Assembly (NCBI GenBank): GCA_019055375.1
Contig: JAHQIW010002140.1
Span: 62,001-126,000 of the forward strand
From: Parelaphostrongylus tenuis
Taxonomy: Eukaryota; Nematoda; Chromadorea; Rhabditida; Metastrongylidae
Reading direction: 5' to 3'
Length of the DNA: 64,000 nt
A program made the position numbers and the translations under genes. Positions 41,200 through 51,400 of the stretch are shown one piece after another. Each line of letters begins with the position of its first letter. The first letter of the stretch is position 1. The notes below the pieces were generated by a model. The model was not told where the DNA came from, did not search any database, and worked only from the letters and a program-made list of their open reading frames with translations.

Positions 41200-44100
41200 A
41201 GAAATGGTGTAGTTGCTTCAACTATGTTCCACATTTTCAGAGGAAAAAAAACCAAGTATTGATGAAAAGGCTAAATTTAGAAGCTTCATCGAACATTTCT
41301 ACGATTTTTTATTTGTACTTACCTACGATTCAATCAGATTTATCTTATTTCTACCGTCTTTCCGTGTACTTTATTTCTTGAATGCATAAAAATAATATAC
41401 CGGCTGAAAATTGGAAAATAATGAGCAGTTCGTCAGAAATAGTGCTGCTTGTTGCATGCGATCTCACTTCATCGACAATTTTCGATGTATTCTATTTGAT
41501 TATTAGTGCAGATGAGAATCCCATTTCTCAGATTAATGCATAAATTCGTTTGAAGTCTCTATTCATTGGTATGCTATGCGAAGAAAAGACAGAGGTTTGA
41601 GCGGTTCTCTCTCATTCTCCCGACTTTGTTTGAGCCCTTTGATAGAAACGTATGAAAAATTTCCGTAGACATTTTTTCGCAGTCATCTGATAGCTTAAAT
41701 TAAGTGAATTTGAACGATTTATTTTATTCCTTGAGTGGCCTGTTTGCTCCGCTGCAATACTTAAAAAAATATTTAGTTTCACATTCAAGAATTTCTCGCA
41801 GGATAAAGCTTTTTTATAATCAATTAGTAATCACTAGATAGGAAAATCTTGGTAATTTCATTGGTGCACTTGGTTTTGATAAAGAACTTCTCAGAGTAGT
41901 GTAACGGTCAAAAGAAATTAGATTTCGCAAATTTGGATGATTTTCATTGTTCGCATCCTGTTTTGACCTCTTAAGATAGACGCGCTTCCTGATTTTTGTC
42001 AGAGCTATATTAACTATGATAGTTCAAATCTTGGAAATTTTGATGGTATACTTCGTTCTTGAAATGATTCTCTTAATGCGCTACAACAGTAAAAATCGGA
42101 TATCTTTCACACTCAAGCATTTCCCACTTGAGTTAGCTTTTCCGCTGGACTTCTGATAATTCTTTAGTAGCTCAAATCTCGACGTTTTCCACAATAACTT
42201 TGTTTTTTGAAAAACTCTTTATTATACTGTAGCATTCAAAAGAAGATTACGTTCCGCAGTTAGATGCTAGTGGCACTGTGATTTGAGGCCAATTTTGCGA
42301 AATCCCACCCTTGCAGTGTGAAACCCAATCTTCTTTTGACTGCCACATCTCACTGAGAAGTCTTCTCTGAAAATAAACTGCGTCTTCGAAATCGCCGTGA
42401 CTTGCACTATCGAGCGGTTATTAATTGTTCATAGAGAGAACTTCTGTGTCAAGAAAACTTTAAACGTGACACAGAATTTTATTTTGAATGTTACAGCGCA
42501 GAAAACAATCCATTTGAAAAAAGTTGAAGTCCTTTTGATTTCAACTATCAGATGAATACTGGTAATCTATTGGAATAGGTTTTTTCTAGAATAAATCAAA
42601 GTCCCACGATTGCAATTCTTGAAATGCGATTGCATGTGGCGGAAATCATTTCCAAAATAAGGACTTTCAAAGAACTAGAAATACGTTCACAAAAGTTCTA
42701 TCTATGATATTTCGAGTTTCTTTTTAGCAAAAAAGTCTGTAAGAGCCGAAATATAAATAATCCAAAAAATCCACTTTTAATTAGGAAAACTGGATTGCAA
42801 TTGCAAAACGCCATCTTTTAAATTTCATTAGAACATACTGTGGGATTATTTTCAAACAACAAGCTTGGTATTAGAGTCAGAATTTTTCAAGTTATCTATT
42901 TACTACAAAAATATCAAAAAGATATGAGAAGCCGAACATCAACTGGGAATATAATCCTCCTCGCAAGTATATGGCTTTTTTCTTATGTAAAAGGAAAGAT
43001 TTTGGGCAGCATTAGCGTTAATCTTGCCAAATCATTCATACAGGAGTCCTATCAGTGATATTTCATTGTTTCTTATTGAACATGTTTTTTGAAAACTCAA
43101 TCAATCCAAATTTGTGTTGGAGCACGCACCATTCTTCGTAGCCCGTCCGAACGGCGTGCACATATGAGAGTCTTATTGACCCCCATTGTCCGCAAAGGGA
43201 TATTTCGAGCTTATTTCTCCTATTTTCTTGATGCTTTCGTAGTAAATTTAAAGTTTGAAAAGTTTTGATTCCAATACTAAGCTTGTTGTTAGAAACTAAT
43301 TCTATAGTAGGTTTAAATAAAAGATTACGTTTCGCAATCTCAATCCAATTTTTCTAATTCATAGGGGATTTTTTGGGACTGTATAGTTAGATTTGAATTT
43401 ATACATAGTTTTTTGCCAACAGAACCTAAATCATCATTGAAAGAAATTTTGTAAACGTGTTTCTAGTAAAAATAACATCAAACTATTTTACAAATCCTTA
43501 CTATTGAAAACAATTTGTGTCACATGCGATCGCATCGTAAGGATTGTGTACGTGAGCCCTTATTTTTTCTAAGTAAGACCTGTTCGACTAGATTATATAT
43601 ATTTATTCGATAGCCGAGATCAAATAAATTTTAACGGCATATTTTACTTCTAAGATGGCTTGTTTTTTGCGCCGTAACAGTCGAAATAAATTCATGTGTC
43701 ACATTCGAGAATGTCTCGCCAGATAAAGTGCTTTTTTTTTCCATAAACAGTTAGCAATCATTCGATAGTGCAACTTTCACTAATCACAAAAAGACGTAGT
43801 TTGTTTTGAAGACGAAATTAGAGAGCTGTAGCAGTCAGAAGATTACAGGTTTTCGCACTTCAAAGGGTGGGACTTCGCAAAATTGAGCTAAAGTCACCGT
43901 GCCCTTAGCAAGACATCATCTAACTGCGAAATGTAATCTTCTTTGACTGCTCAGTACATCAAAGATTTTCACAAAAACCACGTTATTGTGGAAATCGTCC
44001 GTTCTGAGCTATTGAACAATTATTAAAAGTCTAGCAAAAAGACTTTGCTGGGCGAGAAATACTTGAGTGTGAAAGATATTTTATTTTTATTGTTAAAGCG

Positions 44101-44960
44101 TATAAAGAAAGCCATTTGAAAAATAAGGCACACCATCAAAATTCTCAAGATTTGAGCTATCGAATGGCTAGTATAGCTCTGAAAAATTAGAAAACGCTTT
44201 CTTCTCAAGAGGTCAAAACAGGATACGTCCATCGAAACTGATCCAAATTTGCGAAGTCTAATCTTAGTTTGACGGTCACAGCACTCCGAAAAGTTCTTTT
44301 CAAAAAGCAAGTAAATCGTTAAAATTACTAGGATTTACTCTATCTGATGATTATTAACTGCTAATGAAAAAACCTTTACCCAGCTAGAATATTTGAATAT
44401 CCTTTCAACTGCTATAGCGAAAAACAGGCCATTTCAAGAATAACATGCTTCGTTCAAATTTACTTGATTTTAGCTAACGAATAACAATTAAACATCTTAC
44501 AAAAAAAAGCATTCATCGCAACGGGTTTAAAGAGGTTGGAGGTAACGGAAAGGAATCGCTACACCTCCGTCTCTTCTTCTCTATACCACAACTATGAATA
44601 AAAAATTGGAAGGAAATTGCGCTTTGATCTTATAAATGAGAATCTAAATTGCACTATTAATCAAAAAAGAAATATTGAGAAATTTCGATGAAGTGGGATC
44701 GCATGCAATGAGTAACACTATTTTAGAGATTTTTTATTGTTTTCCAATATTCAGGCAGTATGATGAATTATGCACTTTATGCAATAAAATCTATGAAAAC
44801 TAATAGAAGAAGGATAAATTCGACTCAGTTGCGGATAAGTAGGAATAAAATATCGTTGAAATGTTCGATAACTGTTCTAAATATAGCGTCTTCATGAATA
44901 CTTGATTTTTCCTTTTGAAAGCGTGAATTATAACTGAACTGCCGCACAGCTTTCCTACGT
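41200..44960. repeat. Very large diverged inverted repeat (arms about 1.7 kb)
   Basis: The left arm, about 41200-42930, is homologous in inverted order along its whole length to about 44960-43205. Paired landmarks are GTTGCATGCGATC (41453) with GATCGCATGCAAT (44697), the CCTGTTTTGACCTCTT block (41959) with AAGAGGTCAAAACAGG (44207), and AACAACAAGCTTGGTATTAG (42857) with its counterpart near 43280. The arms differ by roughly a third, so this is an old fold-back element. Small open frames inside are not conserved between the arms. Confidence 0.65.
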
Positions 44961-45149
44961 ATGCAATGGATTGCTGAGATGGCTGAAGATCCACTATCGG
45001 TATACTTGCAGCGGTTTCTGAGTTGTTCAGGACATGTTATAGGTTCGTCAGATTACAGATACGACTTTGTTGAAGCTTGAATTTTTCTTCTCCTTCTTCT
45101 TGCGTCCAAAGGGAAATAGGAATCCAGAAGTAATGACGATTGTCAGTCG

Positions 45150-45441
45150 CAGTATGCGAGTAGCGCAGTGGATAGGGTTGACCTGCGTCACACGCGTGAT
45201 CATTGGTTCGATATTGCATCCCACGTCCCCTAAGCCTTCCATTCCTCCGGGGTCAGCAGACTGGTGCCAGGCTTGTGTGTGAGGATAGCAGCTTTGACCT
45301 TACACCGGTCTGATAACGCGAGTGTTTGTAAGGGCCACATGTTCATTCATTCACCTCTAACGATGCATCACGAAGTTTAGTGCATTGTGCATACCTCGGA
45401 GATTGATCCACGCCAACAGATTATACCCTATCTTCTTTTAT
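45150..45441 (+). repeat. Family B tRNA-derived SINE, diverged
   Basis: GCGAGTAGCGCAGTGGATAG and CATTGGTTCGATATTGC form the promoter boxes. CCATTCCTCCGGGGTCAGCA and GGTGCCAGGC match the family body, and the tail CTATCTTCTTTTA ends it. Confidence 0.55.
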
Positions 45442-47229
45442 AGAGGCATGTAAGCATTAGTTGAAGTGACTTTCCTATCCCCCCTACTTCATTTTCATAT
45501 CGCTCTCACGAATAAAGGTTTGTCAATTTCGAGGGCACATGTGAACTCCGTTTTTCATGGTCTATTCATGCTGAGTAAAACTACTAACCTTATAATTACC
45601 GAATAATTTGTCTTAAAAGCTATGTCCAATGAAGAGAATTTCATAAAAACCTTACAAAATCCTTCAGGATGATGTATAGAAAGGAAGGAACAAACAGAAA
45701 TTTGCCTAGCGCGTCGACTTTTATCTCCTTCCTGCTTAACGCTCTGCAAACTTGAACGATGTGCAAACATAACGAAAAATCGCCATGATTGTTGATCACG
45801 CAGCAAAAATGGTGGTATGTCCCTATTATGTGAGAGATGGAGTTCAGTTTGCAGCTATCACAGGTCCAAAAAAGGGAATTACTGACTGGATAGTTGACAC
45901 TGATCATGAAAACACCAAATGCCCTTCTCATCCTTCAGAAGAGCAAAGAACTTTCGAAACCCGTGATACGCAAGAAAGACAAATAAAAACCTTATTCTTA
46001 CACATGCTCGTCAAATCGAAGAGTTAAGTGGCGATGTAAATAATAATATGATATGTCATAAGAAATATCTTAAGATGATTTTTACTCGATTTATGCTTTC
46101 CAAATAATTCCAAACCTTTGAGCAAGCTACAATGCATTATGCAAGCCATATCCAGACACTCATAAGGATGCTGAGAGATATGTAGAACTCAGATCGTAGG
46201 TGAGTTCCAAACTCGCTCTAAGTTCTGGTAGAAAGTCAAAACGAAGACTTTGGTTGATGTAGTAGAAAACACGTGAGCGAAAAATAAGGGCAATCGTGAG
46301 TTCGAAGATCAGTTGAGTTTAAGACTCTTCCACATATCTTAGTATCTTTATGATAGTATTTTACTTCGTGCCCTACCGTAGTAGTCAATCACAGTTCTAA
46401 TATTATACCTCTATATATCTCTCAATTATAAAGTGGCACACTAATTAATTAGAAAACCGAAATTCATTCGAATCCCGCATTTCTAATCGATCATATATCC
46501 TGTCTTGATTAAGTCAATATCACTAAGTCGGTGAAAATAACCTTATTCGGTTAAGGTTTTAATGTGTTCACTTTTTCCAAAGCCAATGAGTCTGGTCGAT
46601 TGCGCAGTTTTTCGTTTTTGTTGTAGGAGTGATGAGAGGCTTGCTGAGTCCGATGCAAGATCAAGTCAGCACCGTGCTTGTGATGGCTAACAACACTACC
46701 ACTACGTCACCAGCTCCAAAGCAAGAGCATCGATATCAACAGAAGAAAAAGATTTAGTTACATTTCTACTACAATTTTTCTGGACTCAAATATTGCTTGA
46801 CGTTGTGATGAAAATGGTAAACAACCTTAGCAAGATGGTATTACCCTGTCGGGTCCATCTCTTTGTCAGTCTTGGTATTGTTATAGAATGATGAGCCGCT
46901 GAATGTGAAGTTCATGAATCCTTCATGAGTTAGAGGGATGCCCTCCATATCCACGACGTCTTATCTCTTCTGTTTCAGTGCAGTTGGAGGCGTTTCAAGC
47001 CGATGAGAGTGAGGCAAGGTGAGATCTCGCATTTTTGCGGTAGTTTCCTTATGGTTCAGATACCGTATATCGTGCTCAGTTCTAAATATCAGAATCGACT
47101 ATCTGTTAACCTCGGCATAGTCTGAATAAATCTGCATTTTCTTCTGTTTAGCCGCTCCGAGGTGTTATTGATATTATTTACTGGATATCAGCAAAGCTGC
47201 AGTTGATAATGTTAGTTAACAATTAATAG
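45442..47229. other. No gene recognised
   Basis: A plus-strand frame at 45785-46027 reads GVQFAAITGPKKGITDW and looks mildly coding, but no upstream exon or family match was found. Confidence 0.4.
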
Positions 47230-47242
47230 TAATCAATAAACA

Positions 47243-47730
47243 GTCTAAATTCTTTCTATTTTGACTGCCACTTGCAGTGGTATGATCTTATAGTATACCC
47301 AATATGTGGAGTACTGTGCAAAAACGTTTGTGTCAGCCGGGATTCGAACCCAGATCTCACTCTTTCCGAGAGCGTATGCTAACCGTTGCACTACCGACGC
47401 TCACTTTGCACTGGGTTCGAATCCCGCACAGTACTCCACATATTGGGTATACTATAAGATCATACCACTGCAAGTGGCAGCCAAAATAGAAAGAATTTAT
47501 ACTGACTATCGATATCCAATGTCTGTCAACACAAGTGGGTTCAATGCCGATAGCGGCTGCCCCGCCAGACCGTCGACGGTTGGCTGTTGGCAGACAACGC
47601 GTTATAGCGTAAATAAGAGTGCAGTGCAAAGCGAGCGTCGGTAGTGCAACGGTTAGCATACGCTCACGGAAAGAGTGAGACCTGGGTTCGAATCCCGGAT
47701 GACGCAAACGTTTTTGCACAGTACTCCACA
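47243..47730. mobile_element. Composite tRNA-derived SINE (family A) with 13-bp target duplication
   Basis: The identical 13-mer TAATCAATAAACA flanks it at 47230-47242 and 47731-47743. Inside are a minus-strand tRNA-like head (47331-47400), a near-perfect 72-bp inverted repeat (47248-47319 with 47426-47497), and a plus-strand tRNA-like head (47635-47705). The B-box GGGTTCGAATCCC is perfect in the plus-strand copy. No protein is encoded. Confidence 0.7.
47635..47705 (+). repeat. tRNA-like SINE head, not a functional tRNA
   Basis: It folds as a cloverleaf: the GCGTC acceptor pairs with GACGC, CTCAC/GTGAG forms the anticodon stem, and CTGGG/CCCGG the T arm with TTCGAAT. The anticodon loop GGAAAGA lacks the universal U33, and the last two acceptor pairs are poor. 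Read as the pol III promoter of a SINE rather than a tRNA gene. Confidence 0.6.
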
Positions 47731-47790
47731 TAATCAATAAACATACATTTAATAATGCGGCATGAATTTTACAATAATCGTGGTGGTTAA

Positions 47791-48180
47791 CGTTTCGGTG
47801 GCTCGCCTTCTTCAGAGCCGTTTTGATGTTTTAGGTCTATCAATTGTCAGTTATCAATGAATTATCTCAATAGAATCACGGAGCGGCTACGACACGAGTA
47901 ACAGATTGTAGACAGAGGGCATCAAGTACGTTCAGTGATAGATCTTCTCAATGTCGCCAAAGGCCTCCAGAAGTCTTCAACCCGTACGTTGACGAGAACT
48001 AGTTTGAACTTTCCCAATGGTCCGGATCTAATCCTATCCTGTCTGGAGGCGTTATCACCGTTAACCGAAATGACTTCATGTCGCATCATCAAAAGCATGA
48101 TCGCTAGGACGAAACACGGTTCTCATCATCACTATGATTATGCTATCAGTGGCACTAATTCATTACCAAGGGAGGAGGGG
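47791..48180 (-). repeat. Probable Penelope-like element 3' end
   Basis: On the minus strand CTCTGAAGAAGGCGAGCC then CGAAACG (47817-47791) is the same 3' motif. About 330 bp upstream the minus frame reads NELVPLIA then a stop, weakly like the family's C-terminal NELAPYL. The rest is unrecognisable. The stretch up to the Aurora promoter (48181-48300) shows nothing else. Confidence 0.4.
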
Positions 48181-48300
48181 ATATGGCCCCTATAATCCCC
48201 TACTTAGCGGCTCTCCAAGTAACAAGGTCCGTTGATGTGTATTTGATAAGCAGAGTAAAGACTGCTCGAGAACAGATATCGCGCTCTGTTTACAATTCGG

Positions 48301-48309
48301 GGCGGGAAA
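48301..48309 (-). promoter_or_regulatory. E2F/DP-like site upstream of the Aurora gene
   Basis: GGCGGGAAA, the reverse complement of the E2F/DREAM consensus TTTCCCGCC, lies about 130 bp before the proposed start codon. Cell-cycle kinase promoters commonly carry such sites, so the placement fits a mitotic gene. Nine bases can match by chance, and binding is inference. Confidence 0.45.
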
Positions 48310-48410
48310 ATCCTCATTCGATTCGATCAGTTGCTAGTGTTCATTTCGGTCTCTACTTAGCGCTGGCAGGTTGCTTTCTTTTCCTTCATTCTCTTCCTTA
48401 CTCAACGAAT

Positions 48411-48424
48411 ACTCGACGTTTTAG
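48411..48424 (+). promoter_or_regulatory. Possible spliced-leader trans-splice acceptor
   Basis: A pyrimidine-rich stretch (about 48373-48401) is followed by a TTTTAG acceptor ending at 48424, only 17 nt before the ATG at 48442. No upstream partner exon is evident. This is the usual arrangement for nematode trans-splicing, but without RNA data an ordinary 3' splice site or no site at all is possible. Confidence 0.35.
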
Positions 48425-48441
48425 AACTGACATCTCTTCAT

Positions 48442-51400
48442 ATGGTTGGAACGCAAGCGCTACCGACCCCTCAGGGAGCTCCGCAGGTTTGTATCACTTC
48501 CATGGATATAAATAAAGAGCGCATATGACGCAGTGGTTAGAGGTGCTCTGCACTACACACGAGGTCAATGGTTCGATCTCTCGCGCTCATGGTTCACCAA
48601 GCTATCTATCCCTATGGGGTCGGCAAATTGGTATCACACTGGTCTCAGACGTCTGGGAGGATTAGCAGCACTGACTCGGTACAGCGGGAGACCACCGCGA
48701 GTCATTGTAAAGGCCAGATATGCTTCAGTCACTTCAAGCGAAGTCAAAGATTGAAGCCCAATGCATGGCGCATCCCTCAGGGATAGATCAAAGCCGAGGG
48801 CTTTGTCCTTTATTCTTTAGTAATGCTTCAAGTAATGGGCTATTATTTCAGAGTGAGTCTAGTCGTGACGCCGGAGCCGCTGGCACTGCAGCTTCGGAGA
48901 TCAGAAAAGCCGGGTGAGCTCTTTTTTTATTCTTCTTCGCCTCCGATCGGTGCTGTTTCGGCTTCTATTTGGCGTGAATCTCGCTGTCATCTCAACAGAT
49001 CACTAGGTTTCAATTTTAGGCCCAAGCAGGTCAGGCCGATGTGGATGATCGACGATTTCGACATCGGTCGACCTTTGGGAAGAGGAAGATTCGGGTCAGT
49101 GTTCATCGCCCGTTCCAAAGAGGAGAAGGTCGTCGTTGCATTGAAGGCAAGTCACTTCATATTTTATGCGTTTTTGAAGAACGAAATCGGTTTTGGAAGG
49201 GATAACTCGAACTAAGAGAAATCCTTAATAAACCATTTCTATGCTGTTTCCGTAGCAGTTATTGATCAATCACAATTTTTCAATCCGTGGATCTTATTCT
49301 GAGCGTATTTTAATATTTTTGTAATTGACTGATTTACTAAGCCTTCGTATAGAACTGTCACATCGCGACAGCATATATAAACCCCTCATCAGGTCTATTA
49401 TGTCACATATAAAGTACTAGGCACATGTTTCAACCTGTCAAAGTCAGCAATAACCCGGTGCCCTTCGTTTGAATCAATATGTAAGGGGATATGCCCACAC
49501 ATATAAAGGAATCGACTACGAATGTTACGCTGCATGCGCATCCTGAAAACATCAATGCACATTGTAGAGATAACAAATCAATACATATCCAGCGATAAGA
49601 TCACCTGACGTTGTAGTGACTAACAGTGGATTACTCATGGCTGATAAATTGAATAATGCCTTTATATTCGACTGTTTTACAAGATTCGCTCAAAACAATG
49701 TAGTTCTTTTCCGTTTGGTGGCACAGATTTTCTATCCTATCCCCTGCGCTCGGCAAGAAGCTCTCCTAGAGTTAGTAATTATTCGAAAGCTCAAATCTCG
49801 AACTATCCGTATACGTGGCTGATTTTTTGAAAAGACCCCCTTATGAAGCTGAAAAATTGAGGACAAGGTAACGTTTTACACGCGCGTATATCTTACCGGA
49901 AAGATCTCTTTCTTCAGACTATTAGTATTAATTCGGTCGCGTAAATTTTACCCGATTCCAACGTTGTGCATATCTTCTGAAAAGACCGTTTCTCTACAGT
50001 GCAGTGGGGAAAATAAGATTGACTTCGCATGCGCGATCAAGTGGTCTTTGGCCTATTCACGAGCCGCTGGGTGAGGCGGCAATGGAGGTTACGTAATTAC
50101 CCATCGATTTTCGACCAACCTTATGCCAGTTGCGACTTTGTTATTGATTTGAGGATTGTCTCTCCACTTTTAAAGAAAAACTGCGGATAAAACTTGTGGT
50201 TCTGCTATAAAAAGATATCAAATACTTCTATTTTGGCATGAATACGGATAAATCAATCATCATTATGATCACTTTGATGGGTTTCAGGAGGGCAGAACGT
50301 CCTAATTGCTCCCAATAGTGACTCGAAGGCATTCAGATACTATCAAAATCGACCGATCATCGCGTTAACCCACCTTACTGCCTCACTCAACGGCCTGTGA
50401 ATTGACCAAAGACCACTTGTGCATGTGAATCAATCTTATCCTCCCTGCTGCGTAGCAGAGAGACAGCTTTTGCAGAATATAAGCAAAGCGTTGAAATTGG
50501 TTAATTTTACCCTCTCGAATGATTACTGATCTTAAAAACAAAGAGCTGTGTCTTGCGAGGAAAATGCGCGTGTGAAACATAATCTTGTTTTGAATTTTTC
50601 AGCGCGATAAAAGGGTCTTTTCATAAACCGGCATCGTATACGGTATTCGCGATTTAAAATTTCGAATTATCACTAATTTTCTCTTTGGAAACATCTTGTC
50701 GAGCGTAGGGGATAGGCTTGAAAATCTGTGCTACCAAAAGGGAGTGAACCAACAATATAATCTGGTAACATTCTTTACACCTTGCTAGTGCAACGTAACA
50801 TTTCGTCGTCCATTCCTCTACATGTTAAAGACAAGAATTCCTGTTATTTAACTGCTTGATAGCGGTGGTATAATGAGTTAAATATACTCAACGATGTTGA
50901 GCCTTTTGCAAAATTTGCATCAGGCGAGGCTTGAACCCGCATTTCACCTTATCCAGGGGCGCTTGTCTAATCCGTTACTCTATCGACGCCTGTTTTGTCA
51001 CCACATGCGTTTCCTCGTAGAAAAAAAAAGGTAGAGAAACAGGCGTCGGTAGTGCAATGGGTTAGAACACGCGCCGCCAAATAGGGTGAAGACCGGAGTC
51101 GAGTCGGTATTGACGCAAAAATTCTGCACATCACTCAACATCAATGAGACTTTTTTTTTATATGTATGGGCATCACCTTACAAGTGATTGGCACAAACGA
51201 GCAGCACCGTGCTACTAATGAAGGTGGCAGGCTGAAATATAAGGCACTATATAACTGCTATAATAGACTTCGTGAAGGGGCTAGCATGTTACCAGATTGT
51301 ATTTCGATATCGTTCTGCCATTGCATTGCTCAGGTCCTCTTCAAAGAAGAGATAAATAAGCACAATGTGGCCCATCAAGTGAAGCGTGAGATCGAGATTC

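Larger units (their letters stand above)
49147..51333 (+). other. GC-AG intron 3 of the Aurora gene (2.2 kb)
   Basis: Exon 3 ends AAG and is followed by GCAAGT, the strong context known for rare GC donors; the acceptor is ..GCTCAG before GTCCTCTTC. The protein reads VALK|VLFKEE across the junction, exactly as in Aurora kinases, so the GC donor is required. The intron contains a fold-back element (49711-50741), a tRNA-like pair (50919-51116) and a decayed hammerhead-family repeat. Confidence 0.85.

Noticed and set aside
44023..44310. 95-codon minus-strand frame in the large fold-back
   Set aside because: The homologous stretch of the opposite arm is not open, so the frame is not conserved as protein.
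47635..47705. Cloverleaf that looks like a tRNA gene
   Set aside because: It lacks U33, has a weak acceptor top, and sits inside a repeat with an inverted partner and a target duplication, so it is a SINE head.
47357..47737. 126-codon minus-strand frame and its plus-strand partner
   Set aside because: Both are read-throughs of the palindromic SINE; the repeated RERMLTVALPTL peptide comes from the tRNA-like heads.
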